Shown: positions 8,880 through 18,066, counted from the first letter of the stretch. The stretch: 64,000 nucleotides of DNA from Sulfuricurvum sp. (GCA_030694265.1 JAUXYP010000013.1:62001-126000), one strand, 5' to 3'. Notes: a model not told the origin generated them from the sequence alone. A program made the numbers and translations.

Positions 8880-9311
8880 ATGGATGAATTGGCAGCCTAT
8901 CTACACAAACGCCGGATCATAATGATGAGTATAGTCGCTTTATTAGCGACTATTGCTATCATCGTGAGTTATAATTTTCATATTACAGCTTCGACACATT
9001 TTGGCGGTAAATACAATAAGACTTTCATCTATGCGCTTATTATTTATAAATTGATCGAATTGCCAATTCTTTATTATTTACTGCTTCATCGTCACCTTAG
9101 AGCTTTGCGAAAAACACTGGATCATGAAGAGATTCTTTTGAAGCTAAGAAAGCATTCTAAGTTGCTTTTGTTTTTAATTCCGCAAGGGAATACTATTTTT
9201 GGAATTATTGCCTATAAATTAAGTGGGAGCATTCTTTATTTTCTTCTTTTCTCTTCCATAGCCATAATAACACTATATTTAATAAAACCTAATAAATTTA
9301 AACTTTACTAA
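8880..9311 (+). CDS. Hypothetical membrane protein
   Basis: This 143-residue protein has about four hydrophobic segments (residues 13-30, 46-68, 93-110 and 114-135) with a basic, charged loop (HRHLRALRKTLDHEEILLKLRKHSK) between the second and third. I do not recognise the family. Three bases separate it from the preceding membrane gene, so they form a pair. The tail ends IKPNKFKLY. It is AT-rich like the preceding intergenic region. Confidence 0.55.
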   Translation: MDELAAYLHKRRIIMMSIVALLATIAIIVSYNFHITASTHFGGKYNKTFIYALIIYKLIELPILYYLLLHRHLRALRKTLDHEEILLKLRKHSKLLLFLIPQGNTIFGIIAYKLSGSILYFLLFSSIAIITLYLIKPNKFKLY

Positions 9312-9387
9312 AAGTAACAAATAACACACTTTTGTTAATTTTATGTTAATTTATAACAATTTCAAGCTTGTTTAAAGTTGATTTTCT

Positions 9388-9414
9388 TATAATTGATGAC
9401 TTTTCGACAGGAGG
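9388..9414 (+). promoter_or_regulatory. -10 box and ribosome site ahead of the oxidase operon
   Basis: TATAAT is at 9388-9393. A full AGGAGG Shine-Dalgarno is at 9409-9414, seven bases before a TTG at 9422. The ribosome site decides the start of the sco gene, since an upstream in-frame TTG at 9368 would precede the promoter box. Confidence 0.6.
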
Positions 9415-9421
9415 ATTCATA

Positions 9422-10210
9422 TTGAGAAAAATTATACTGGTTCTTTCTCTATTGATAACTTTTTTAAATGCTGGTCCATTGGGCATTGAAGAAAAGTTAG
9501 GTAAGACAGTTCCGCTAGATTTAACATTTATTAATGAGAAATCGGAACATGTAACGTTAAAAAAAATGATGGATGGAAAACCAACCATTTTAACGTTGAA
9601 TTATTTCAAGTGTGCGGGCATTTGCAGCCCGCAGTTAAATGATTTAGCAAAGACCCTCGGAAAGTTAGAACTTGCGGAGAACACTGATTATAAAGTGATC
9701 ACCGTAAGTTTTGCAGAAAACGAAACACCCGCGCTGGCAACAGCGAAACGCAAAAATCATCTTGAGTCAATCGGACGACAATACGTAGCAGATGCATGGC
9801 ATTTTGTCGTTGGAGAGAATAACAGTTCAGGAAAACTGGCTGATAGCGTTGGCTTCAGATATGAGAAAACCGTTTCAATGACAGGGCAAACGGACTATAT
9901 CCACTCAGCATCGTTGATTATATTGTCTCCTGAGGGAAAAGTAACCCGTTATTTATACGGCGTTACGCAAGCGCCAATTGATCTAAAGATGGCAATCTTT
10001 GAAGCAAGTAATGGAACCGTACGCCCGACCATAGCAAAACCGTTACTTTTTTGTTACTCGTATGATCCAGAAGCTAAAAAGTATATTTTTGCATGGGAAA
10101 AAGTTGCTGGCGTAGTCATGTTAGCGTTAGTATTTGGATTTTTCCTCTATCTGATGAAAATCGGTAGAAAAGAACAAGATCATCACACAAAAGGAGAGAA
10201 TAATGAGTAA
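9422..10210 (+). CDS. SCO1/SenC/PrrC family copper chaperone for cytochrome oxidase
   Basis: Sco proteins deliver copper to the CuA centre of oxidase subunit II. The chosen start is TTG 9422, placed by AGGAGG at 9409-9414, which gives a clean signal sequence (RKIILVLSLLITFLNA). The 262-residue protein has a thioredoxin-like fold with the copper ligands C64 and C68 in KCAGIC and H161 in YIHSAS. A second hydrophobic segment near the C-terminus (VVMLALVFGFFLYLM) anchors it. It overlaps ctaD by 8 bases and so starts the oxidase operon, whose subunit II carries a CuA site. Confidence 0.9.
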   Translation: MRKIILVLSLLITFLNAGPLGIEEKLGKTVPLDLTFINEKSEHVTLKKMMDGKPTILTLNYFKCAGICSPQLNDLAKTLGKLELAENTDYKVITVSFAENETPALATAKRKNHLESIGRQYVADAWHFVVGENNSSGKLADSVGFRYEKTVSMTGQTDYIHSASLIILSPEGKVTRYLYGVTQAPIDLKMAIFEASNGTVRPTIAKPLLFCYSYDPEAKKYIFAWEKVAGVVMLALVFGFFLYLMKIGRKEQDHHTKGENNE

Positions 10211-11879
10211 AAGCTATTTCGACGAAACACACTGTGCTTTTGGTCACCCAAAAAGCACTTTTATGCAGTGGATGTTAACCATTGACCATAAGCGTATTGG
10301 TATTATGTATGCTGTGGTAATGTTCACATTCTTTTTTGTTGCAGTTGCTGCAGCATTAACAATGAGATTTGAATTGTATGCCCCAGGTCAACAGTTCATT
10401 GAAGCCCACGTATTTAATCAAGCGTTTACGCTTCACGGTGTAATTATGATTTTCCTATTTATTATTCCAGGAATTCCAGCAGTTTTTGGGAACATTGTTA
10501 TGCCATTGATGATCGGGGCGAAAGATGTCTCTTTCCCGCGTCTTAACTGGTTTACGTTTTGGCTTTACATCCTTGGATGTATTATTGCATTGTCTTCACT
10601 TTTTAATTTCAACATTGCTGATGGCAAGTTAGTCTTTAACTTTGCGGACACTGGTTGGACGTTTTACGCTCCATACAGTTTGAATACAGATACTAACGTT
10701 GTCACAACATTGGTTGCTGCATTTATTCTTGGTATGGCGTCTATTTTGACAGGTCTTAACTTTTTGGTTACGATTCACCGTTTGCGTGCTCCAGGTATGG
10801 ACTTTTTCAAAATGCCTTTGTTTGTATGGGGGATTTATGCAACTGCATGGATTCAGCTTCTTGCTACACCGGTCGTTGGTATCACGCTTGTTCTTGCATT
10901 GCTTGAAAAATATTTCGGTATTGGTATTTTTGATCCGGCAAAAGGTGGGGATCCAGTATTGTTCCAACACTTATTCTGGATTTATTCACATCCAGCAGTT
11001 TATTTGATGATTCTTCCAGCATTTGGTATCATGTCTGAAATTATTCCGGCATTCTCACGCAGAGAAATCTTTGGTTATAGAACTATTGCTCTTTCATCGG
11101 CATCTATTGCAGGTATCGGTTATTTGGTATGGGGTCATCACCTTTTCACTTCTGGTATGTCAGATGTTGCTAAAACAATTTTCTCATTCCTTACGTTTTT
11201 TGTAGCAATTCCTACAGGGATTAAGTTTTATGACTGGATCGCAACGATGTACAAAGGTAAAATTGTTCTCGCTACGCCAATGTTATGGGCGTTAGGTACA
11301 ATTATTACCTTTGCTATCGGTGGGCTCTCAGGGGTTACGATTGCGATGATCGGATCGGATATTCATCTTCAAGATACATATTACACGATTGCACACTTTC
11401 ACTACGCGATGCTAGGTGGAGTTGTATTCTTATTCTTTGCAGGTATCCACTATTGGTTCCCGCTTGTATTTGGAAAAATGTACAATGAAACAAAAGCAAA
11501 AGCAGCATTTTATATCCTGTTTGTCGGTTTCAATCTTCTATGGTTCCCGATGTTTATTGCAGGTTACCTTGGTATGCCAAGACGTTATTTTGACTATTTG
11601 CCAGAGTTCCAAATTTACCACCAAATCTCTTTTTGGGGTGCGATTATTTTTGTAATTGGTCTTGTCTTTATGTTCTATACATTGATTCAGGGTATCCGTA
11701 AAGGTAAACCATCTGGTGTAAATCCATGGAATGCAACAACGCTAGAATGGCATTTGCCAAGTTCACCACCACCATTGGAGAACCATACAAAAGTTCCATA
11801 CGTTGACTTTAGACCATACGAGTATCACCATGGTCAACCGGTTGTTAAGTTTGATGAAAATATGAAAAGGATTGATTGA
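10203..11879 (+). CDS. ctaD: Cytochrome c oxidase subunit I, A2-type haem-copper oxidase
   Basis: This is the catalytic subunit: oxygen reduction at the haem a3-CuB site and proton pumping. The 558-residue protein has about 12 helices. Visible ligands are H78 and H400 for the low-spin haem, H398 for the high-spin haem, and H263, H312 and H313 for CuB. The D-channel end glutamate of the A1 type is absent: residues 261-267 read YSHPAVY, the tyrosine-serine signature of the A2 subfamily (as in Rhodothermus caa3). The K-channel stretch VAIPTGIKFYDW is kept. Start and end overlap the neighbours. Confidence 0.95.
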   Translation: MSKSYFDETHCAFGHPKSTFMQWMLTIDHKRIGIMYAVVMFTFFFVAVAAALTMRFELYAPGQQFIEAHVFNQAFTLHGVIMIFLFIIPGIPAVFGNIVMPLMIGAKDVSFPRLNWFTFWLYILGCIIALSSLFNFNIADGKLVFNFADTGWTFYAPYSLNTDTNVVTTLVAAFILGMASILTGLNFLVTIHRLRAPGMDFFKMPLFVWGIYATAWIQLLATPVVGITLVLALLEKYFGIGIFDPAKGGDPVLFQHLFWIYSHPAVYLMILPAFGIMSEIIPAFSRREIFGYRTIALSSASIAGIGYLVWGHHLFTSGMSDVAKTIFSFLTFFVAIPTGIKFYDWIATMYKGKIVLATPMLWALGTIITFAIGGLSGVTIAMIGSDIHLQDTYYTIAHFHYAMLGGVVFLFFAGIHYWFPLVFGKMYNETKAKAAFYILFVGFNLLWFPMFIAGYLGMPRRYFDYLPEFQIYHQISFWGAIIFVIGLVFMFYTLIQGIRKGKPSGVNPWNATTLEWHLPSSPPPLENHTKVPYVDFRPYEYHHGQPVVKFDENMKRID

Positions 11880-12583
11880 TGGCACATGATTCTCACGATT
11901 CTCACGAATATATCCCAGAAATTGCGGTTGACCGCAATGGGAAAGAACACGTAGTTCAGGGCTGGCAGGGTGACTTTGAAGGCGCCAAACTAGGGTTCTG
12001 GTTGTTTATGCTGACAGAGGTATTGATGTTTGGGGCCATGTTTATGACGCTAAGCTACTACTTTACTTTACACCATGCGGAGTTTATTAAAGCATCTTCA
12101 GAGCTTGACAGAGTATTGGGCGGTGTTAATACGGTTGTTCTTTTGATTTCGGCATTGACAATGGGTCTTGGCTTGTTAAAAATGCGTAGTGGTGATGTTA
12201 AAGGCGCAAAATTGATGATATGGGCAACTATTTTGCTTGCTCTTATCTTTTTGGGCGTTAAAGCGCTTGAGTGGTCGAACGATTACAAAGAAGGTATTTT
12301 CTTAGGTCTTTCAACGATGCAAGCGGGGGGCGGAAAATCATTTGGTGAGCTTTTATTCTTTGGAATGTACTTCACGATGACGGGCCTTCATGGTTTCCAT
12401 ATCATTATCGGTATCGGATTGATGTTGTGGCTATTGAAGCGTATTAACAGTGGAAAAGTATCACCTGAGCATCATATTTTACATTTTAACATTGCTCTTT
12501 ATTGGGATTTGGTACACCTTATTTGGGTATTTGTATTTCCATATTTTTATATGACAGGGGCAGGAGGAGCGATTCATGGCTAA
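11879..12583 (+). CDS. ctaE: Cytochrome c oxidase subunit III
   Basis: This 234-residue membrane protein matches subunit III: GFWLFMLTEVLMFGAMF near the N-terminus, FGMYFTMTGLHGFHIIIG, and the C-terminal YWDLVHLIWVFVFPYFYM. About five helices are visible, as in short subunit III forms. A histidine-rich cytoplasmic N-terminus (HDSHDSHEY) precedes them. The ATG at 11879 overlaps the ctaD stop in TGATGG. It stabilises subunit I and oxygen access in known oxidases. Confidence 0.93.
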   Translation: MAHDSHDSHEYIPEIAVDRNGKEHVVQGWQGDFEGAKLGFWLFMLTEVLMFGAMFMTLSYYFTLHHAEFIKASSELDRVLGGVNTVVLLISALTMGLGLLKMRSGDVKGAKLMIWATILLALIFLGVKALEWSNDYKEGIFLGLSTMQAGGGKSFGELLFFGMYFTMTGLHGFHIIIGIGLMLWLLKRINSGKVSPEHHILHFNIALYWDLVHLIWVFVFPYFYMTGAGGAIHG

Positions 12584-12902
12584 TCATACAACAGTAGACT
12601 ACAATGCAGAAAAAGGCAGTTATTACAAAGTTCTTTTTGGACTTTTAGCACTTACAGCATTAACATTTATTCAGCCGTCAATGTTTTTAACAGATATGAC
12701 GTTTGGTGTTCAATTATTGATCGGTGCAGTTAAAGCATGGATTATTTTGATGTATTACATGCACTTAAAAGGCGAAACACTGATCGGTTGGACAGTAGTT
12801 TTCGCAGTATTTATCACTGCATTTTTCTTTGGTATCGTAATGATCGATGTCAATAATTTTCAATTTGCTGATGTTAGTCATATAACATCGCCAGCGCAGT
12901 AA
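12576..12902 (+). CDS. ctaF: Cytochrome c oxidase subunit IV (prokaryotic COX4 family)
   Basis: This 108-residue protein has three hydrophobic helices with the signature VKAWIILMYYMHLKGE in the middle, as in the prokaryotic subunit IV (CtaF/CyoD/QoxD) family. It overlaps ctaE by 8 bases. Its role in the complex is structural. Confidence 0.87.
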   Translation: MANHTTVDYNAEKGSYYKVLFGLLALTALTFIQPSMFLTDMTFGVQLLIGAVKAWIILMYYMHLKGETLIGWTVVFAVFITAFFFGIVMIDVNNFQFADVSHITSPAQ

Positions 12903-12911
12903 GGAGGCGGT

Positions 12912-14111
12912 ATGTTAGAAGGATTTGGTTCAAGAGCTGCAACTTTTACTGCGGATGTAGATCAGGCGTTATATATAAATTTAGTTCTTTCAATTGTTCT
13001 ATTTTTATCTGTTGTCGCCCCTATGATTTATTTCGCATGGAAATATCGTGAAAGCAATGTAAAAGATGAAAACATAGAAAACTTTACACATCACACAGGC
13101 TTGGAAATCACGTGGACGGTTGTTCCTACGTTGATGTTGGCAGTATTTTTCTGGTATGGTTATACCAGCATGAGAACACTTCGTACTATGCCCGATGCAT
13201 TAAATGCAATTACTGTTAAAGTTGAAGGCAGCAAATGGAAATGGAGATATGAGTATCCTGCAAATCCAAATGGTTATGTTCACAAACTTGGTGGAGCTTT
13301 TACTAAGCCTGTGCAAGATGAGAATGGAAAAATTATCGAAAAAGGTACAATGGATAAATCGGCACTATATGTACCAGTTGGTACAAATGTCATCCTAGAG
13401 ATGACAGCACCACTCGGTGATGTTCTTCACTCATTCTTTGTTCCAGCATTCCGTATGAAAGAGGATGTGGTTCCAGGTCGTCTTACAAAGCAGTGGTTTA
13501 AAGCTGACAAAGTGGGTGAGTTTGATGTTGAGTGTGCTGAGTACTGTGGTACAGATCACTCATATATGTACTCTAGAATTGTTGTACTTCCAAAAGCTGA
13601 ATATGAAGCTTGGTTCAATAGCAATGAAGATACACCAAAAGGTAACTATGCTAAATCAGGTGATGCAGTATTACAACTTCATGGATGTAAAAGCTGTCAC
13701 GCGGTTATAACAGATAAACTACTTATTGGTCCTACTCTCAAAACAAGAACATTGACTAAAGAACAAGTATTAGATGTAATCAAAAATGGTCAAGGTAAAC
13801 TTGGTTATGATATGGGTGCAATGCCAGCTGGTTTGGCTACAGGTACTGATGCTCAAGAGATTGCAGCTTATGTTGCTGGTGGTCTTAAAGGTACACAACC
13901 TGCTTCATTTGCAGCATGTAGTTCATGTCATGGTGAAGACGGTAAAGGTAATGCAGGTACGGCTCCAAGCCTTGTATCATATGATGCTACACTTTTACGT
14001 AATGTATTGAAACACGGTAAAAAGGGTATGATCGGTACAATGCCACAGTTCCCTTATGTATTAGACGAAGAGGTTTCAGCTATTGCTGAATATCTAAACG
14101 GTACTAAATGA
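12912..14111 (+). CDS. ctaC: Cytochrome c oxidase subunit II with CuA domain and two fused cytochrome c domains
   Basis: Subunit II takes electrons from the c-type carrier. Two N-terminal helices (VLSIVLFLSVVAPMIYFAW and TVVPTLMLAVFFWYGY) are followed by the cupredoxin domain with all CuA ligands in ECAEYCGTDHSYM (C208, C212, H216, M219). The C-terminal 160 residues hold two haem c sites, C259-C262-H263 and C336-C339-H340. A typical caa3 subunit II has one. At 399 residues the length agrees with this fusion. The gene follows subunits I, III and IV rather than preceding them, and it has AAGGAGG upstream. Confidence 0.94.
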   Translation: MLEGFGSRAATFTADVDQALYINLVLSIVLFLSVVAPMIYFAWKYRESNVKDENIENFTHHTGLEITWTVVPTLMLAVFFWYGYTSMRTLRTMPDALNAITVKVEGSKWKWRYEYPANPNGYVHKLGGAFTKPVQDENGKIIEKGTMDKSALYVPVGTNVILEMTAPLGDVLHSFFVPAFRMKEDVVPGRLTKQWFKADKVGEFDVECAEYCGTDHSYMYSRIVVLPKAEYEAWFNSNEDTPKGNYAKSGDAVLQLHGCKSCHAVITDKLLIGPTLKTRTLTKEQVLDVIKNGQGKLGYDMGAMPAGLATGTDAQEIAAYVAGGLKGTQPASFAACSSCHGEDGKGNAGTAPSLVSYDATLLRNVLKHGKKGMIGTMPQFPYVLDEEVSAIAEYLNGTK

Positions 14112-14968
14112 TCAAAGACTTTATAGTTTTAACTAAATTTGTCCTCTCTTTTGCCGTGAGCCTTTCGGCTCTCTTTGCCTATATCATGGCAAAGGGTGAA
14201 GTTGGGACGAATATGTATATAGCCACTTTTGCAGTTTTGTTGGTTGCCATGGGTGTTTCGACGCTGAATCAATTCCAAGAGTATAAAGAAGATGCATTGA
14301 TGGAGCGTACAAAACACCGGCCAATCGCTTCTGGTAAATGGTCTCCTCGTACAGCGATTATAATAGCCGCTATTTTGATTATTTCATCTCTTGCTCTTAT
14401 TTATGATTTGCTTGGATATATCGGGGTGGATTTATTTTTATTTTCCTTTCTTTGGTATAACTTTTTTTATACACCACTGAAAAAGAAAAGTGCATTGGCA
14501 GTTGTTCCTGGGGCTCTTCTTGGCGTTATCCCTCCTGCTATTGGATGGCTTGCTGCTGGAGGATCACTTGGCGAACCAGAGTTTTTCGCTTTGGGACTTT
14601 TTTACTTTATATGGCAGATACCGCACTTTTGGTTGTTGGTTATGCTGCATTATGGAGATTATGCAGGAGCAGGATATCCAACGGCAATGCGTTTGTTTGG
14701 AAAACTGAGTCTTCAGCGTTTAACCTATTATTGGTTGATGTTGACGATTATGACCGGTTATTTTATGGTAACAGTTTTTCAACCAGCAAGCATAGTCATT
14801 ATAGGAATACTTATTCTAACGGGAATCCTGGCATTTATAAGCAGTTTACAGCTTTTGAAAAAAGATTTTGAACTTAAAGACGCACGAAAAGTATTTTGGC
14901 AGATTAACCTTGCCTTTTTGGGAACGGTTATTTTGATCAGCATTGATGAGTTTTTAAAAGTACATTAA
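14108..14968 (+). CDS. ctaB: Protohaem IX farnesyltransferase (haem O synthase)
   Basis: CtaB transfers farnesyl to haem B to give haem O, the precursor of haem A, in the inner membrane. This 286-residue UbiA-family protein has about eight helices and the prenyl-diphosphate motif NQFQEYKEDALMERTKHRP; the second site reads YGDYAGAGYP. It overlaps ctaC by 4 bases (ATGA). No ctaA (haem A synthase) is in the window, so whether the oxidase carries haem A or haem O cannot be told from here. Confidence 0.95.
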   Translation: MIKDFIVLTKFVLSFAVSLSALFAYIMAKGEVGTNMYIATFAVLLVAMGVSTLNQFQEYKEDALMERTKHRPIASGKWSPRTAIIIAAILIISSLALIYDLLGYIGVDLFLFSFLWYNFFYTPLKKKSALAVVPGALLGVIPPAIGWLAAGGSLGEPEFFALGLFYFIWQIPHFWLLVMLHYGDYAGAGYPTAMRLFGKLSLQRLTYYWLMLTIMTGYFMVTVFQPASIVIIGILILTGILAFISSLQLLKKDFELKDARKVFWQINLAFLGTVILISIDEFLKVH

Positions 14969-14981
14969 TCTACGTTACATT

Positions 14982-15001
14982 ACAAGAGGGTTTCCTCTTG
15001 T
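14982..15001 (+). terminator. Hairpin ending the oxidase operon
   Basis: ACAAGAGG (14982-14989) and CCTCTTGT (14994-15001) form a perfect 8-bp stem with loop GTTT, 13 bases after the ctaB stop. The U tract after it is weak (ACCTTTC). Confidence 0.5.
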
Positions 15002-15031
15002 ACCTTTCACTTATCTTCTCAAGGAAACCAT

Positions 15032-15541
15032 ATGACAACCTATTCTTTAAAAGACATTTTAGATACATTTGCAAAGAGCAATGGTAAAAAACGCCTTATT
15101 TATAATCTTGGTGCCATTGGTGGCATAAGTAATAATGCTGTTTTATTGTTCTTTATTGCGATGCCTTTTATAGAGTATGCGTTGATATTTAACCCTTATG
15201 TTTTTAATGCCTTAGGTATTGCGCAATGCATAGTATTGTACATCGTATTTTTATCCATTATCATGATTAGTATATTCATGATTAGTTGGAAAATTAAAAA
15301 TACCGTTATAAAAAAAATAACACCCAGTTGGAAAAAGTATTTTGAAAAAATAGATCTTAAAATGGTTTTGTCTGCAGGTGCAACACCCTACAGTAAGTTT
15401 TTTGACTATTATTCAAAAGGACTCGCGGATCATAAATCAGGCGAAGAATTACATCGTTATTTGTTAGACTCCTTTAAAGTGATGGAAGAAGATAATAAAG
15501 AATTAATTGAAGCAATGATAAAAGATAATAAGTTCAATTAG
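15032..15541 (+). CDS. Hypothetical protein with two membrane helices
   Basis: This 169-residue protein has two hydrophobic segments (about residues 33-52 and 62-86) and a charged cytoplasmic C-terminal half with predicted helices ending in EAMIKDNKFN. I do not recognise the family. The ATG follows AAGGAAACC. It stands alone between the oxidase operon terminator and the thrS promoter. Confidence 0.6.
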   Translation: MTTYSLKDILDTFAKSNGKKRLIYNLGAIGGISNNAVLLFFIAMPFIEYALIFNPYVFNALGIAQCIVLYIVFLSIIMISIFMISWKIKNTVIKKITPSWKKYFEKIDLKMVLSAGATPYSKFFDYYSKGLADHKSGEELHRYLLDSFKVMEEDNKELIEAMIKDNKFN

Positions 15542-15572
15542 TTTATTAACCTTAATCCAATTAACATTGCCG

Positions 15573-15578
15573 TATAAT
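15573..15578 (+). promoter_or_regulatory. -10 box for the thrS-infC-rpmI-rplT operon
   Basis: TATAAT lies 31 bases before the thrS ATG in TTGCCGTATAATTCG. No clear -35 is visible. Confidence 0.5.
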
Positions 15579-15609
15579 TCGCGATATTTTTGACACAAGG
15601 CATACCCTT

Positions 15610-17418
15610 ATGGATATCATCGCTATTAAACATAACGATCAGATTTTTGATTTGCAAACAGCGCAAAGCTTGGGGATTACAGGGGAAGAGATCGCATTTG
15701 ATAACTCTCCGGATTCACTCGAAATTATTCGTCACTCATGCGCTCACTTGCTAGCAGAAGCGATTAAATCACTTTATACCGATGCAAAATTCTTTGTCGG
15801 ACCTGTTGTTAAAGAGGGCTTTTACTATGATTTTAAAGTCAATGAGCATTTAAGCGAAGAGGATCTTAAGACCATTGAAAAAAAGATGCTCGATATCGCT
15901 AAGACAAAAGAAAAAATTGAGCGCTATGAAATTACCAAAGAGGAAGCTCGCGGTAAATTTGCCAATGATCACCTAAAACAAGCGGTTATGGACCGTATCC
16001 CAAGCGATGCGATTTCTATCTATAAGCAAGGCGATTTTGAAGATTTATGCCGTGGGCCGCACTTGCCAAATGTTGGTTTGCTTCGTTATTTTAAGCTGAC
16101 TAAAATTTCGGGTGCCTATCTTGGAGGGGACAGCAAAAATGAGATGCTGACTCGTATTTACGGAATTGCATTTGCTGATAAAGAGTCATTAAAAGCTCAC
16201 ATTGAGCAAGTAGCCGAAGCAGAAAAGCGTGATCACCGTAAAATCGGTGCAGAGATGAAGCTTTTCACTTTCCGTGAAGAAGTAGGGGCCGGTTTCCCGA
16301 TATGGCTGCCTGCAGGGGCGCGAATGCGTTCACGTTTGGAGCAGTTGCTGTTTAAGGCGCACCGTAAGCGCGGCTATGAACCAGTACGCGGTCCGGAAAT
16401 GCTACGTTCTGATCTTTGGAAAGTGAGCGGCCACTACCAAAATTATGGCGAAAATATGTATTTCACTAATATTGATGAAATTGAGTTCGGCGTAAAACCG
16501 ATGAACTGTGTAGGTCATATCAAAGTCTATGAGCAGGATTTGAGATCATACCGTGATTTACCGCTTAAATACTTTGAATACGGTATCGTTCATCGTCATG
16601 AGATGACGGGTGCGCTTCATGGACTTTTCCGTGTTCGTGAGTTCACACAAGATGATGCTCACATCTTCTGTACTGCAGATCAGATTGAAGAGCAAATTAT
16701 TGAAGTCGTTGATTTTGTTGATAAAATAATGAGCACGTTTGATTTTAACTACAAAATGATGATCTCTACTAAACCTGAAAAAGCGGTCGGTGATGATGCG
16801 GTTTGGGAAATTTCGACCAATGCACTTAAAAATGCAATGGATAAAAATAAGCTTGCGTATGAAATCGACGAGGGCGGCGGAGCATTTTATGGTCCGAAGA
16901 TTGATATAAAGATTACTGATGCTATCGGGCGTGAATGGCAGTGTGGAACCATACAGCTTGATTTCAATCTTCCAGAGCGTTTTGAACTCGAATACAATGG
17001 CGAAGAGAACACTAAAATACAGCCGGTAATGATTCACCGTGCAATTTTAGGTTCTTTTGAGCGTTTTATTGGTATATTAACGGAGCATTACGCTGGGGAA
17101 TTCCCAATGTTTATCGCTCCTACGCAGGTTGCCATAGTGCCAATCGCAGAGTCTCACGTTGCGTATGCGCGTGAATTGGGTAATAAACTGATTGACATGG
17201 GTGCGGATTATGAGATTTTCGATAAAAATGACAGTCTCAATAAACGCATTCGTACAGCGGAAAAAGGGCGTGTTCCGATGATTATCGTTTTGGGCGATGA
17301 AGAGGTGAACTCCAAATGTGTTGCGGTGCGTGATCGTAGAACGCGCGAACAATACAATCTTAGTGAGAATGAATTTCTTGCTTTGATCAAAGAAAAAATC
17401 AATGAGGTAAATTTTTGA
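15610..17418 (+). CDS. thrS: Threonyl-tRNA synthetase
   Basis: ThrRS charges tRNA-Thr. In 602 residues the order is a short TGS domain, the editing domain with [11 protein letters not shown], the class II catalytic core with [18 protein letters not shown] and motif 3 [13 protein letters not shown], and a C-terminal anticodon-binding domain. Length is slightly shorter than the E. coli enzyme, as usual here. infC starts within its stop codon, giving the thrS-infC-rpmI-rplT order known from many bacteria. Confidence 0.97.
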   Translation: MDIIAIKHNDQIFDLQTAQSLGITGEEIAFDNSPDSLEIIRHSCAHLLAEAIKSLYTDAKFFVGPVVKEGFYYDFKVNEHLSEEDLKTIEKKMLDIAKTKEKIERYEITKEEARGKFANDHLKQAVMDRIPSDAISIYKQGDFEDLCRGPHLPNVGLLRYFKLTKISGAYLGGDSKNEMLTRIYGIAFADKESLKAHIEQVAEAEKRDHRKIGAEMKLFTFREEVGAGFPIWLPAGARMRSRLEQLLFKAHRKRGYEPVRGPEMLRSDLWKVSGHYQNYGENMYFTNIDEIEFGVKPMNCVGHIKVYEQDLRSYRDLPLKYFEYGIVHRHEMTGALHGLFRVREFTQDDAHIFCTADQIEEQIIEVVDFVDKIMSTFDFNYKMMISTKPEKAVGDDAVWEISTNALKNAMDKNKLAYEIDEGGGAFYGPKIDIKITDAIGREWQCGTIQLDFNLPERFELEYNGEENTKIQPVMIHRAILGSFERFIGILTEHYAGEFPMFIAPTQVAIVPIAESHVAYARELGNKLIDMGADYEIFDKNDSLNKRIRTAEKGRVPMIIVLGDEEVNSKCVAVRDRRTREQYNLSENEFLALIKEKINEVNF

Positions 17419-17945
17419 TTAAAAAACAAGACCGAGTCCAAATGAATGAAGACATTAGAGTACCAGAGGTACGCTGTGTCGTTGACGGTGGTGAAGCATT
17501 AGGCGTTGTATCGATTAAAGAAGCAATGGATAAAGCGAATGAGTTGGGACTTGATCTCGTACTAATATCTCCAGATGCAAAGCCGCCGGTGGCAAAAATC
17601 ATGGACTATGGTAAGTTTTATTACCAAGAAGAGAAAAAGAAAAAAGAAGCACGTAAGAAGCAAACTAAGATTGAAGTCAAAGAGATCAAGCTTTCGGTCA
17701 AGATTGCAGACAATGATGTAGGGTATAAAGTTAAACATGCACGCGAGTTCTTAGAAGAGGGGAAGCACGTTCACTTCCGTGTTTTCTTGCGTGGACGTGA
17801 AATGGCACATCCTGAGGCTGCTGTAGCTGTATTACAGCGTGTTTGGCCTATGGTTGAAGATATTGGTACAATGTACAAAGCACCTGCCATGGAAGGGCGT
17901 TATTGTAATATGATGATTCTTCCAAAGAAAGACGAAAAAAAGTAA
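17415..17945 (+). CDS. infC: Translation initiation factor IF-3 with a non-ATG start
   Basis: IF-3 binds the 30S subunit and checks start codon and initiator tRNA. The N-terminal domain contains [11 protein letters not shown] and the C-terminal domain [24 protein letters not shown], at the normal length of about 176 residues. No ATG lies near the N-terminus; the best start is TTG 17415, seven bases after GAGG, with ATT as the very next codon. E. coli infC starts with ATT and uses that for self-control, so the rare start may have the same role here. Confidence 0.94.
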   Translation: MIKKQDRVQMNEDIRVPEVRCVVDGGEALGVVSIKEAMDKANELGLDLVLISPDAKPPVAKIMDYGKFYYQEEKKKKEARKKQTKIEVKEIKLSVKIADNDVGYKVKHAREFLEEGKHVHFRVFLRGREMAHPEAAVAVLQRVWPMVEDIGTMYKAPAMEGRYCNMMILPKKDEKK

Positions 17946-17954
17946 TTTTACATC

Positions 17955-18013
17955 CGTTCGTCCTGAGCTTGTCGAAGGGCAACGCTCATGGTTCGACAAG
18001 CTCACCACGAACG
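17955..18013. repeat. Long inverted repeat between infC and rpmI
   Basis: The arms CGTTCGTCCTGAGCTTGTCG.. (17955-17976) and 17992-18013 are reverse complements in 20 of 22 positions, with a 15-base loop. Base composition is richer in GC than the flanks. From memory the same sequence family occurs between genes in many unrelated proteobacteria, which suggests a dispersed REP-like element. It may also act as a terminator or RNA-stabilising hairpin after infC. Confidence 0.75.
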
Positions 18014-18057
18014 TTTCTCTCTTGCCGGTATTAATCCATCAATAAAAAGCTTTTCTA

Positions 18058-18066
18058 TGGTATAAT
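18058..18066 (+). promoter_or_regulatory. Internal promoter for rpmI-rplT
   Basis: TGGTATAAT is an extended -10 (TGnTATAAT) located about 40 bases before the rpmI ATG. It would give the two ribosomal genes transcription independent of thrS-infC and downstream of the inverted repeat. Confidence 0.6.

Noticed and set aside
9368-9421. Longer N-terminus for the sco gene from TTG 9368
   Set aside because: It lies before the -10 box and ribosome site, and it would bury the signal peptide behind 18 unlikely residues.
16558-17037. 159-codon minus-strand open frame inside thrS
   Set aside because: It lies wholly antisense to a well-supported gene, its product matches no family I know, and it has no ribosome site.
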